Of a stretch of 64,000 nt of DNA, positions 48,540 to 59,825 are shown in pieces. Made by a program: the position numbers and the translations under genes. The stretch is from Cannabis sativa (lineage: Eukaryota > Streptophyta > Magnoliopsida > Rosales > Cannabaceae), in contig NC_083601.1 in the NCBI RefSeq assembly GCF_029168945.1, positions 31,113,660 to 31,177,659 of the forward strand. Direction: 5' to 3'. The notes beneath the pieces were generated by a model. The model did not search any database, had not been told where the DNA came from, and worked only from the letters and a program-made list of their open reading frames with translations. Numbering within the stretch: position 1 is the first letter of the stretch; each line of letters starts with the position of its first letter.

Positions 48540-51500
48540 TAACAGAAAATAACATGGTTCAATATAAATTCATACACAATTCAGAAATTATAAGCATATA
48601 GGAAGTAGGAATGACAAGTGAAAATACTAAAACATACAATCCTAAATAATTTCCAAGGTTTTCAACAAACTGATACAGTGTCCCGGTAGGCGAGAGTCAA
48701 AGCATCATTTATTGAATAGAGTTGTCAGCTCATCTAAAATAGAAACCATTCTAGCAACATTTTATTCAATCAAAATAAGAATCCAACGTTGTCCCGGTAG
48801 GCGAGAGTCAAGGTTATTCTCATTTTATGAGCTTCCACCATTGTTTCATGTTTTATGAGTTTATCTCTAAGTAGTCACCGTAGGGGAGAGTCTAAATAGA
48901 GACGAAAACTCACAAAACACTTATCAAATGAAATCTTACGGTGTTAAATGCGTTCAACGAATAACCATCCATAGGGGGACGAAGTCTAGCGTCTCGAGGT
49001 TATATTGAAAACATTTAACTTTTATAAGACCAACAATGGAGATCGAATATCTTAATAATAATCAAGCTCATTATTTAAAGTGAGTTGTATTTTCTTTGAT
49101 TCTCTTTATTTAATTTATTTATTTTAAATATATATTTATTTAAAATTTCCAATTTAGAATGAAAAATTCTAAATATAAATTTTAATTTAATATTTATAAA
49201 TTTTACTTAGATGGATATAAAAATAACATGAATTATTTCCATCTTAGTAATAATTTCCAATAAATATTTAGAAAAATATTCAATTTAAGTTGTTACAAAA
49301 TTAATATAAATTAATTTACAACTCAAATTTAATTTTTTATAAATATATATTGCATTTCGAAAAATTAAAGTATTTAAGAATACAATTTTCGAAAATGCAT
49401 GTTAAAATAAAAAATTAATCCTGGAAAAATTATTCTAATTTAATGTTGGCCCAAAATTAATTAATAAAATTAATTTACAACAAAAAATATAATTTTCCTA
49501 TTTAATTAAATATATAAGAAAAATTTCAAATATTTAAGTATGATGATGAAAATCAACTTAAATATTAATTTTCTATTTAATTAAATACACTAGAAAAATA
49601 CTTCAAGCAAAAATATCATCTATCTAGATTTTCCTTTGACTAATTAATTCAATTTCTAATAATATACTTTAATTCAATTTATTTTAAATTAATCAATAAA
49701 TGAAAAAATCATTGATTTAAGTTGATCCAAGAATTAATTAAAATAAATAATTAATTTACAACTTAATCTATTTTTCAAATAAAATTCGAAATTCCAGCAT
49801 TTAAGAAATGCAATTTCGAAAATTGATTAATAAAATAAAGAAAAAAAATATATTTTGAAAATTATTTAAATTTAGTTGAAAAAATAAATTTCAACTACAA
49901 ATAATTTTCTATTTAATTAAATGTCATGAAAAAGAAATATTTAAGTATGATGATAAAAATCAACTTAGATATTCAATTTTCAAATTAATTAAATGTATTA
50001 AATTCAAGAAATAAATAATTAAGTGTAGAGAAGGCTTAATTATTAGTCTCTAGTTTAATAGTAGGAAAAATATACTTAAAATAAATTGTACCAAAATTAA
50101 TTATATAAATAATTAATTTCACAATGTATAATATTTTCCTAATTAATATTAGAAATAATAAGTAGTCTAGAAATAATTATCTAGAAAATATCTTATTTGA
50201 CTAAGTATCTTTTCCACAAAATTTGAAAAGATATCTAATTTTAGTTGTATTAGAAAAAATCTAGAACTTAAATATTTTCAAATTTAAATTTAATTAAATA
50301 TCAAAAATTAAGTTGTAACCACTTAATTTGAAAATATTCCATTTTAAGTTAATATTTGAAAAGATATTGACTTAAAAAATATCTAAAGAATCTTAATAAC
50401 CAATGCCTAAAATTCCTCAACTTAATTTTGAAATTTGAAATTCAAAAGATATTCAGATTTAAGTTGGTTAGTTGTAGATAACTAAATTTCAACTTAAATA
50501 GGAATATTTAATGAAAAATTTAAATTAAGCTTCAGAAAGAATCTAGATGGTTATAATTCTATATTTAATTAAATACAAGAAAATACATATAGTTTAGCTT
50601 AGAATAAAAAATTCTTTAAACTATAATTTTCTTAAATTAATTTCAAAATAAATGAAATTAATTATGTTGCTAATCAATTTTATTAGGTTAAACTAGTGTA
50701 ATTAACCTAGTACAGTTGTTCAAATCAGGGGAGCCATCAGATCATTAGATCTGGCAAAAAGTAACCATGGCTATTTGCAATCAAGTAATAATAGGTTTTG
50801 AAAACTTACAAACAAGCTAAAAACACATACTCCTGCAACAAGGTTAGCTGGATAGTTGGATGTAGGATTTATTTAATTTTAAATTAAATAATTAATTAAA
50901 TAAAAAATATTTTCGAAAATTTAAAAAAAAAAATTGAAATAAAAATTTCGAAATTAAATTAAAATTTAAATTTAAAATTAAACCTACAATTTTAAAAAAT
51001 TAGGTTTCAACCAACCTAAATATCATTTCAAAATTTGCTAACTACTTTTAAAATTTTAAATGTTATTTTATAAATAAAAATTAAATAAAAAATTAGAAAA
51101 GATAAATAAATATCTTTTTCAAATTTTAAATGTAATTTAAATAAATAAAATAACAAAATTTAAAAAATTAGCAAAATATCTTATATCATTTAAAAATTAC
51201 ATGATTATAAATATCTTATTTTTACATTTAAAATAAGATAAGATATAATCAAATTTTAAAATAAGATAGATTTTTAAGCAAGAAGATAGATACTAATTCT
51301 ATTCAAATTCAAATTACACTAATATCTTGAATTAAATTTAAAAAATATTAAATTAATTCAAAATCATAATTAGAATTGAATTAGGAATAGTAATAGTATA
51401 AATACAAAACTATACCAAAAATCGGAAGTTAATTCCATGAAAAAGCATGAAAAATCGAAGAAAAACGAAAAAATTGTGAACTGTACGGACAGTTTTGCGA

Positions 51501-51783
51501 TTGCAGGAAAATTTCAGCACAGCCGCGATTTTTTCAAATCTTCAAAAATTCATAACTAATTCAAATAAAATCGAAATTGAGTTCTGTAAAAGGCTAACTT
51601 GCTTAATTTTTTCCATACTATCCAATAAAAATAATTCCAGAAACAAAATCGCAATTATTTTTTACGAAAATTTACAAACATCAATCAATCATCAAATAAC
51701 ACTCAATACAACATGATACCATCCAAAAATCATACAAACAATCGTTTTAAAGTCCAAATTTCTTGCAAGTAAATCAATTACCA
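48540..51783 (-). other. decayed interior of the copia element, part 2 (leader/gag side)
   Basis: AT-rich without usable frames. Near 48680-48900 three related phrases occur (TCCCGGTAGGCGAGAGTCAA at two places, then CACCGTAGGGGAGAGTC), which look like a repeated unit of about 120 bp. The part next to the primer-binding site (51300-51783) sits where the untranslated leader belongs. Confidence 0.6.
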
Positions 51784-51799
51784 TGGCTCTGAGGCCAGT

Positions 51800-53685
51800 T
51801 GTTGGAATTTATTTTACCAGGATCTTAGATCTACTCGCAAGTATGTTTATTAACACCCTAAATATGAACTTTCTAAAACGATGAAATAAACACATATAAA
51901 GTTTAGGAAACCTTACATTGGGTGCAGCAGAATAATATGACTCCTTCCGTTCAGATATCTAGCCCTTGATTCCTTTCTGTAGCAGAGCATTATCAATATC
52001 TGAACCTGGATCTCTTTCTCTGAATCTTTGATGCTGAAACCTCCTTCTTGCTGAAAGTCTTTCTTCACGATCTTCCTCACTATGATTGAGGTATCACTTG
52101 ATGTGTGTGGGCACTACTCATACACTAAGGATTTCGAAATTATCAAGAGGGAAGAGAAAGAAGAAGTGGCAGCTAAAGATAGGGAGAGAGAAAGCTCAGG
52201 TTTTCTGAATCAGAAGAAGTATTTTTCCTGAAGCCTTCACTATCTATTTATAGCATTCCACTAGGGTTAGATTTGAATTATATGGCATTAAAATAATGAA
52301 AAAATCAACTTAAAATACCTACTAAGGTGGCCGGCCATACACTTAGTGGATTGGGCCTTGCTTTTTGCAATTTTGCAATTTTAACACCTTTTGTATCTGA
52401 TTTTTTCAAAAATGCCAATTTCCTAATTCAACCATTTAAATGCCAATTCTAACTATTTAATAACTATAAATAATTATTAAATAATATTGTCATTTATCAT
52501 ATTTATTAATTGAACCATACAAAGTATCATAATTAACAAATATGCCCCTATAAACTCTTTCTTTACAATTTCGCCCTTACTTAGTGAAAATTTCACAAAT
52601 AGACATAGTCTAATTTGTGAATTATAATTGATTAATCAAAACCAATTACATGAGTCTTACAAGCAATATTATCTCAACTAGTGGGGGGACCATGGGTCTA
52701 TATAACCGAGCTTCCAATAAGTAGATCAAGAATTTAGCACTAAAATTCACTAACTTATTAATTCTTCGTTGAATCCACGCATAGAACTTAGAATTGCACT
52801 CTCAGTATATAGAATGCTCTATATGGTCCACCATATAGACACATCATTAGTTATCCATTGTTATAATCCTAATTTGATTAATTATCCTCTATATGAATGA
52901 TCTACACAGTAAATGGATTAAATTACCGTAACACCCTACTATGTATTTTATCCTTAAAACACTTGACCCCGTATAAATGATATTTCAGCTTATGTGAAAT
53001 GAGATCTCCACCATTTATTTTCGTTTGGTCAAGCTCGAAGGAGATCATCCTTTGCTTACTATTCACCAAATAGAAGCTATAGATTCCATGTTTATGCTAG
53101 CGCTCCCACTCAATTGCACTACCGTGTTCCCAAAAAGTACGTATCACCCTGACCTAAAAGTAGGCTTAACTAACAATTCAAGGAACACGAATAACCTTTC
53201 AAGATTGGGCCTAATCATAACAGGATTAAGATCATTTGATCTAGGATCAACTAGGCGATATTGACTTGAATAGATTTTACGGTAAGTTTAATTAAATCTA
53301 AGTCAAAGTTCAATATCGGTCCCTTCCGATGCATACTCCATGCATCCAACCTGAGCTTTACTTTAACCAATGTTCTGGAAAGAACATAGTATTTCTCCAA
53401 ATACAAGTAAACTCTTGTTGTAGATTATCATATCAGTAAAACCCTGTGTCTGATAAATCTAGGAAACTTTATTCACATAGTCATGTTTACTTTCCAATGT
53501 GTTGACAGCACAATAAACAGGATCAAGTATGTGAAAAGGGTTTCAGATGAATCTATACATTATGTTCATATAATAATGAAATAAATCATGTGAACCATGC
53601 AACATTAAATGTTATTTCTGATCTATATTAATAAGTAAATCTGAGTATATTGAAATGAGTTTTATTTAGGGCATAAAACCCAACA
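51800..53685 (-). repeat. right LTR (5' LTR in element orientation)
   Basis: 1886 bp, same ends as the left LTR. It adjoins the primer-binding-like site 51785-51797, so it is the 5' LTR. Confidence 0.93.
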
Positions 53686-54015
53686 ATAATTTGGGAAAGT
53701 GTAGCCAGTAAAGTCAGGTATGAGCAATGAAGTATCTTATAGACTTGAGCCTGGCGAGTCTCCTCGGAGAAAGATTTTGGCAGGAAAAAGTGCCATGGGG
53801 TCGACTCTAGATTGTGGCTGACGACCGTTTTCGTTTGGGTGGCGAAGTCGTCAACCTGTTATAGACAAAATGTCCCAACGAATAAGTAAAAACTAAAACA
53901 TAAAAAAGAAACATCAGAGCATGGGAAAAAGGACCTTGTAGAGGACGAGAATGGTGAGGGAGAGGAAGGCCAAGGCGGTGACGCAGGGGAAAAGATAGGA
54001 TGGTGAGCGGTGCAT
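53686..54015 (-). pseudogene. GT90 glycosyltransferase fragment, exon 1 and start of exon 2
   Basis: Exon 1 (54015-53935) starts MHRSPSYLFPCVTALAFLSL, a short cytoplasmic tail plus membrane anchor as in type II Golgi/ER transferases, and ends at a GT donor. Intron 53856-53934. Exon 2 from 53855 reads VDDFATQTKTVVSHNLESTP, PWHFFLPKSFSEETRQAQVY and KILHCSY, then the family frame shifts by one base near 53735 and goes on through PDFTGYTFPNYI to the copia insertion (53686). After removing the insertion the text joins the part at 37464-37881. Introns are kept, so the capture was from genomic DNA. Probably never functional inside the Helitron. Confidence 0.88.
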
Positions 54016-54238
54016 GATTTGGGGATATACGGTTTGTTAGAGAGATATGTGGCTAAGATGATTTTTTTTAATTTAAAAAAAGATTGTTTAATTTTTTGGG
54101 TTTAATTATTGGGTTTATTTGTTAACGGGAGATCAAACTTATTAACATCGTTAAATTTAACAGAATATTCTTTTATTTATAAGGTATATTCTGTTAAACC
54201 AAGAAATGTCGTTAGATAGGCACTTTAATATATAAAGA

Positions 54239-54454
54239 TATTATATGGTTGTATTTAGTAATATTTTTATAATAATTTTTTTTTGTTTTTTTAAATTAGA
54301 AAAATGAAAATATTTTTTAAAATCTTATTCTATAAAAATATTTTCAATTTTTCAATTTTGTCATCGAGAATTAAAATTTTAAAAATTTTGAAAACAGAAA
54401 AATGTCACTTTCTTAATTTTGTAAACACTTATTTTTTTCTTAATCAATATTTTG
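54239..54454. other. AT-rich spacer
   Basis: Host DNA right of the Helitron end. No feature seen. Confidence 0.5.
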
Positions 54455-55440
54455 GACTCCGACCCCAACCTAGACCTTAGAACCTAGACCCAAACCCACC
54501 TGAATCCTGACTCGGACCCTGAACCTGACCACGGACCCAAACTTCGACCTGAACCCTAGATCCAGATTCCCACACGGACCCGCGAACCCTAACCCAGACC
54601 TGGATCCCAAACCCGTCCTGGACCCCAACCCCGATCCTAACCTAACCCCAACCTTGACTTGGACCACAGACCCTAGACCCCGAACTCCGAACGAACCTCC
54701 AACTCCAACCTAGACCTCGAACCCTAGACCCTACACCCTGGACCGCGACCCAGACCTCAAACCCTAAACCCTGACCCAGACCTCAAACCCTGGACCTCGG
54801 ACCCCGAACCCGACCGAGATCTCGAACCCTAGACCCCAAACCCTGGACCTCAACCCCGACCACGAACCCAAACCACGACCCAGACCTTGAATTTGAATCC
54901 TAACCCAAAGTCGGACCCCAGACCCAAACTCGGACCCTGACACCGAACTGGACCTCGAACCCTGGACCCAATCTTGAACCCCGGACTCGGACCCCAACCC
55001 CAACCTTGAATTGGACCCCGGACCCCGGACCCTAAACCCGCACCCTGGCCCCAAACTTAGACCTAAACATAGACCCCAGACTTGACTCGCACCCCGAACC
55101 CTGACCCAGACCCTAGACCCAAACCCCAGCCTCGACCCCGAACCCGGATTCCGACCTCGACCCGAAATTGGACCCGTACCCCAGCCCTTCGGATCTAGAC
55201 CCTAGACCCCAGACTTCAACTCCGGACCTTAACCCCATTTTCGGACCCTGACCCTGACTTTGTCTTGGGGCACAAAACCTGACCCGAACCGGACCTAGAT
55301 TTAGACACTGAAACAAGCCGAACTTGGACCTGGACCCGAACCCTAACCCTGACTCGAACCCAGACCCCGACCCAGACCCAGTCGCAGACCTGGACCCGAA
55401 CCCTAGACCCCGGACCCGAACCCAAACCTCAACTCAGATC
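54455..55440. repeat. degenerate GACCCN/AACCCN hexamer array, about 1 kb
   Basis: About 165 loose hexamers with consensus (G/A)ACC(C/T)(N), C-rich on the plus strand, including telomere-like ACCCTAAACCCT in places (54753-54771). Strong strand asymmetry (almost no G runs on plus) in AT-rich surroundings. Minus-strand open frames rich in G, S, R and V are by-products. Confidence 0.9.
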
Positions 55441-55472
55441 TTGACGTCAGACTCAAGTTATATTTTCAAGTA

Positions 55473-55843
55473 GAGTAATTTGTGGCATAAATACCTAAGT
55501 TAACTTCTGGTTACAAATAAATACCTAAGTTTAATTTTTAGCGGTAATAATACCTAAGTTATATTTCTCAAATTTTGTAAGTACCTAGACGTTAAATGTC
55601 AAATCATTATTTACATGTCATTTTCTTATTGGTATATTTAAATTAATTTTTTAAAAAATATATAAAAAAATTATGACTTGGATCAATCAGGGATTGTCAC
55701 GTGACAATTTACTTAACATTTAACAACTAAGTATCTACAAAGTTTCAAAAATAAAATTTAAGTATTATTGTCTCTAAAAATTAAATTTAGATATTTATTT
55801 ATAACCAGAAGTTAAATTTAAATATTTATAGTTCAAATTATTC
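55473..55843. mobile_element. MITE-like inverted repeat, about 370 bp
   Basis: The left arm from GAGTAATTTGTGGCATAAAT matches the reverse complement of the right arm ending CAAATTATTC over about 130 bp. The centre holds GTCACGTGAC. Target duplication not clear. Confidence 0.78.
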
Positions 55844-56352
55844 TTTTCTAATTTTAATATCTTTTATCTTTATATATTAAAAGTGTCTATCTAACGGCAA
55901 TTCTTGGTTTAACGTTTTGTTATTTTTTATTCCGTTAACTTTAACGGAGACCACCGTTTCCTTTAATTAATGTCATTCAAATCATATTGTGATTCCTCTT
56001 TCTTCTCTAACAAAACCATGCGATTTTCAATCCCAATAATTCTCCATCCCTGCAACTATATCTGCGATTCTTCATCCCCATTAAATGTGAATCTTCTTTC
56101 TTCTCTCAAACCCAAATTTTAAAAATCTTTACGAGACAACGATCAGTGATCTCCATTTATAATCTTTTTCTAAATGGTGAGGTCCTATCTCCACTACCTT
56201 CCTCTTTCTTCAGTCTCGACCGACTAACTAAATCCCAAATCCCAAATCGCACCACAGAATTAATGGATTCTATCACTCGCCTCTGCATCTGCCGCTCCTC
56301 ACGACTGCTACCGACCACCACTGGCTTCTACGACTTCAATCATTGAAGCCCC

Positions 56353-56643
56353 AATGGTACAGAGTCTCTCGTCACTGAATCTCAACTCAATGTTGTCCTT
56401 GCCGTCGCTCGGTTCCTGTCGAAATGTCAAGATTGCACTGATCTCTATCCTAAATCAGTGGTTTTGGAGTTCTTTCGTTATATTCGGACTTCATTCGATA
56501 AATCTTTTTGGCTGCAAGCATTTGGTATTGATGTGATTGCTTCATTCTTGGCTGAGTTTTTGAGATATATATGCAAAGCGGCGGAATCGTCGCTGGATTT
56601 TGCAACTGAGATAGATCATGAGTTGATAGGCGAGGTTGTGAAT
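56353..56643 (+). pseudogene. phosphatidylinositol 4-kinase alpha, N-terminal exon fragment
   Basis: An open reading of about 97 residues: GTESLVTESQLNVVLAVARF, LSKCQDCTDLYPKS, VVLEFFRYIRTSFDKSFW, LQAFGIDVIASFLAEFLRYI and CKAAESSLDFATEIDHELIG. This resembles the N-terminus of plant PI4-kinase alpha (VLAVARFLSKC, VLEFIRS, SFWPQAFGVD and KAAELSPDFATEV there), by my memory of the family. The kinase domain, some 1,700 residues further on in the real protein, is not here. It ends at a GTGAATAT splice-like junction. It cannot have kinase activity. Confidence 0.8.
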
Positions 56644-56721
56644 ATTTTTTTTTCCATCTTTAGTGTATATTTTTATTTATCGATTCTCTATTGTATTCTT
56701 ATGGTTTATGGTTGTTTACAG

Positions 56722-57042
56722 TCTGGGCCTGGTGAGAGGAGTATCCCTGGCAACACTGTTGCTGTCCAAGATTATATGCCTTTCAGTGGCCTTACAACAT
56801 TCAGAATTACTTTCTTATCAAAATTTGAGTGTTCTCAAATGCTACATCCTGTAGGTTATCATTTTATAATTACAGTGATCTTAATTGATTTAACTATGTA
56901 TCTAAATATTATTATTTTGCATCTAAAGCTGTTAGAAGACATTACATTTGTGGATACTCCTGGAGTTTTATCAGGGGGAACCAACGAACACAACGAGCAT
57001 ACGAATTTACTGGTGTTATGTCATGGTTTGCTTTCTAGAAAT
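56722..57042 (+). pseudogene. EHD (EH-domain dynamin-like ATPase) gene fragment, two exons
   Basis: Exon A 56722-56850, between AG and GT borders: SGPGERSIPGNTVAVQD, MPFSGLTTF and FLSKFECSQM. Exon B from 56939: LLEDITFVDTPGVLSG, where DTPG is the G3 motif of the dynamin-like G domain; after a one-base shift it continues QRTQRAYEFTGVMSWFA and stops. Plant EHD1/EHD2 act in endocytic membrane remodelling. The P-loop exon, the rest of the G domain and the EH domain are missing. The intron between the exons is kept. Confidence 0.87.
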
Positions 57043-58200
57043 TTTCTGTGTTTAATCTTTTCTTTTGGACAGCAACAGTTTATCTATATTATTGCATACC
57101 CTATATTTGATAAAATGACTCATAGAAAATTTTGGCTACTTCTTTAGCATTGTTTGCATTGACTTATTATATTTGAGGGTAATTTTAAGATGTAATCTTT
57201 CGTACCAGTAGTTTTATATATTGTTCCTGAGTTATTGGATAAAACTATTTTTTTTCTCTATTATTTGGTTGGAGAAATTTTGTGGAAGCAATCTTTTATT
57301 TTCTTAGTGGTATAATTATCAATAATAGACCATTGCCTAATGATTTGTTCTACTGCAGTGCAGATTAAATCATGCTGACCTCGAAAATTCACAAATCACT
57401 ACAATAATGAAAAGTAATGAATTTAGTGTTTTAGTTCTTCTAGCACTACAACGATATTGGGGTATCTTATAGCACTACAAAAAAAATTTATCATTTCTTA
57501 ATTACCATGTTTAGTTTTCATTGATTTGGCTGATATATAAGTCAACAACTTGTCATATTTTTCTTCATAATAAGTCTTCCATAAGTTTAGGGGTTAAACA
57601 ATGAGCTTATATGGAATGGTTCTCTACCTTCTATTTTAGCTTGAACCTTTTGTACTTTTGTTCTTTTGTAGTAAAGTTTAGGTTTTCAAAAAAAAAAAAA
57701 AACAGTCTTCCATAATTTTATATGTGTATTTATTGTTCATCTAAATTCTTTATATAGCTCAATCACCATGTTTAGTTTTTAGGTAAGTGTATTATTAATT
57801 CTTAATGCAATATTTACCATTTCTCAATCATCATGTTTAGTTTTCATTAGTTTGGTTAATTTTCTATTATAGTTTAGTTATATACTTTGCAAGTTTTGAT
57901 ATAATTATCCCCGAACGAGTTGAATGTATTTTATATTGCTAATGAACTCCAAACTCCTCTATTGTCATTTTTGGTCAAAATGACCCTACACTGACTCTTT
58001 TTACTTTTTTAATTTTCTATTTTATGATTAGATATTTTTTATTTGCTTTAGTTACAAAAGTAGTGTCCCTTATACAAAGGGAAAAACGTTTGAATATAAT
58101 TACATCAAAATTAGAATGAGCAAATCTAAAACAAATAAAAAATATAATATGTTATAAAAATAAACTAAATAAACGTGCAATGCACGTAACTTCAATCTAA

Positions 58201-58389
58201 TATATATAATATATACTTTGATTGAAGTTTAATGTATTTTTGCTTCAAAAAATAAATAATTTATTTTAAATTTGATTTGATAGACTTTATTATTTAAAAT
58301 AATTCGTCAGTTTTATTAGTGGTAATGATTCAAGAGTGCCTGCAGAAAGTTAAGAGAAACATCAAATATTATTACACTTGATAACACGA
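58201..58389. other. AT-rich spacer
   Basis: No feature recognised between the Helitron end and the LINE relic. Confidence 0.5.
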
Positions 58390-59130
58390 TCAGCGATTAA
58401 CGACAAAATAAAATGTTCGAGTCAAAAAGTGAACAACACTATTTGTAGACCGTCTAATAAAAGTAACAGAAACATCACACAACTCTACTAATAACATCTT
58501 ACAACCAGAAATAATACCCCAAAGTAAGATAACATAGGTAAGAAATTTCGAATCAATCCCACAACTGTAAAATTATCGGTTTCAACAATTACCCCCTGCC
58601 AAGACTTCTTTTTAATCCAGCTTAAGGCTTCCTTACTCCTATTGCCTCAGCCATTTCGGGAGCCATATGACCCGAACGACAGCAAGAAATCGCCTCCACC
58701 ACAACACCAGCAGCGTCTCTAGCAACACATATGAAACTATAAGTTACAACATCAGAGAAAATTGTTGCATCAACGTTTATTTTCACACCATTGCCCACCG
58801 CTGTTCGTGGCCATCAGCATCCAGTAGAAACCAGATTACGATCTTGAGCACGGGACCAATTAGTAAGCGTGGTTTGAGCCAAAATGATGACCCACGTAAC
58901 AGTGGGGTTCTTCTCAGACCAAACCAGCTCAATTCTAATCTTCCAAATTGCCCAACAGCAACATGTCATTGCAATTAATTTCCTCTGCTCACCATCCCAC
59001 ACAGATGCAAAACATTATGTAACCAACCTGAGAAAGAAGTTACAGTTGGAACATCACTCCAATCCTCACTTGATCCCAACAAGCTCTAGCAAAAGAGCAA
59101 TAAACCAAGCAATTGTAAATGGTTTCACTA
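58390..59130 (-). pseudogene. LINE-derived zf-RVT/RNase H relic
   Basis: On the minus strand: LIAMTCCCWAIWKIRIELVW (zf-RVT end), then KINVDATIF, VARDAAGVVVEAIS, MAEAIGVRKALSWI (RNase H-like), in pieces over several frames with stops. Same domain order as 31386-32222 but more decayed. Confidence 0.78.
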
Positions 59131-59159
59131 GCTGTCATGATTTGATAAGACTTTAATTT

Positions 59160-59825
59160 CGAATGATTAACATTGTATTCTTCAATCAATGTAACATCGA
59201 TCTAACAATTGTAACGATGTACGGAATAAGTATCTAGAGACAAATATGATAAGAGGGTGTAAGCAACTTGACTAGTTTATTTTTTTTATTTATTTTTTTG
59301 AAAAAGAATTAGTTTTAATTTAAATTATTATTTCTGTACATAAAAATGACAAACAGCTATTGCTATTTGCTAATGCTTTCATTTTATTTAAAAATCATAT
59401 TGACAAAGATCATAATTTAAGAGCAAAAATAAAGCTGTCTTATTTTTCCATATATAAATATAGAAAATATTTTTAGTAAATAAAAGTATCTTATAAAAAA
59501 ATTATAACCAAAACTTATATCATTGTGATTGTAGATATAGTAAGAATTCGACTAATTTTGTTAAAAAAATTAAAAATTGAAATTTACAATACAATAGATT
59601 GAAACAATCCGTCACCCTCACACATTTATCATTTTTCTTTTATACTTGTACTTGTACAACTAATTATTTTAAACTACATTTGTAGCACATCTACTATAAA
59701 TTATTTGAAATTTATCAAAATCTTTTTAGATCTCTATAATTGTACTGCACACCATCAAATAAAAAATATTATATTATAATTTCTTCAAAACAAAGATACT
59801 CCTACCGCTAAAGTAAAAAAAATAA
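59160..59825. other. AT-rich intergenic DNA
   Basis: No gene, repeat or structural RNA that I can support. Confidence 0.5.

Larger units (their letters stand above)
37882..53685 (-). mobile_element. copia LTR retrotransposon, 15.8 kb including a nested CACTA
   Basis: LTRs of 1886 bp at 37882-39767 and 51800-53685, flanked by the duplication ATAAT (37877-37881 and 53686-53690). A primer-binding-like site beside the right LTR (51785-51797, TGGCCTCAGAGCC on the minus strand) and a purine tract beside the left one (minus strand AGTGCAAGTGGGAGTT) show minus orientation. Without the CACTA element the interior is about 5.9 kb, and its pol is only traceable. The two LTRs are almost identical. LTR length and ends fit long-LTR copia families such as Angela; that lineage is a guess. 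Confidence 0.92.
36722..54238 (-). mobile_element. Helitron carrying a captured GT90 gene fragment, split by a copia element
   Basis: On the minus strand it starts TCTTTATATATTAAAGTGCC at 54238 and ends CTAG at 36722. A hairpin (ACGTGG, 4-nt loop, CCACGT; 36735-36750) stands nine bases before CTAG. The flanks are A (36721) and T (54239). The copia element 37882-53685 interrupts it; without it the Helitron is about 1.7 kb. The 5' terminus is nearly the same as that of the Helitron at 55867, and the 3' architecture (hairpin, nine bases, CTRR) equals that of the Helitron at 9748. No Rep/helicase gene, so non-autonomous. Confidence 0.85.
55867..58200 (+). mobile_element. Helitron carrying PI4K-alpha and EHD gene fragments, 2334 bp
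   Basis: Starts TCTTTATATATTAAAAGTGT at 55867 and ends CTAA at 58200. A hairpin (ACGTGC, 3-nt loop, GCACGT; 58173-58187) stands nine bases before CTAA. The flanks are A (55866) and T (58201). The start is nearly identical to that of the Helitron ending at 54238. It contains parts of two unrelated cellular genes in the same orientation, with introns, and no helicase gene. Confidence 0.9.

Noticed and set aside
54470..55425. Minus-strand frames rich in Gly/Ser/Arg/Val
   Set aside because: They come from the hexamer array; dipeptide periodicity follows from the 6-bp repeat.
56458..57147. A single 229-residue protein
   Set aside because: The frame runs through two introns between a PI4K fragment and EHD exons, so the whole is not a natural protein.
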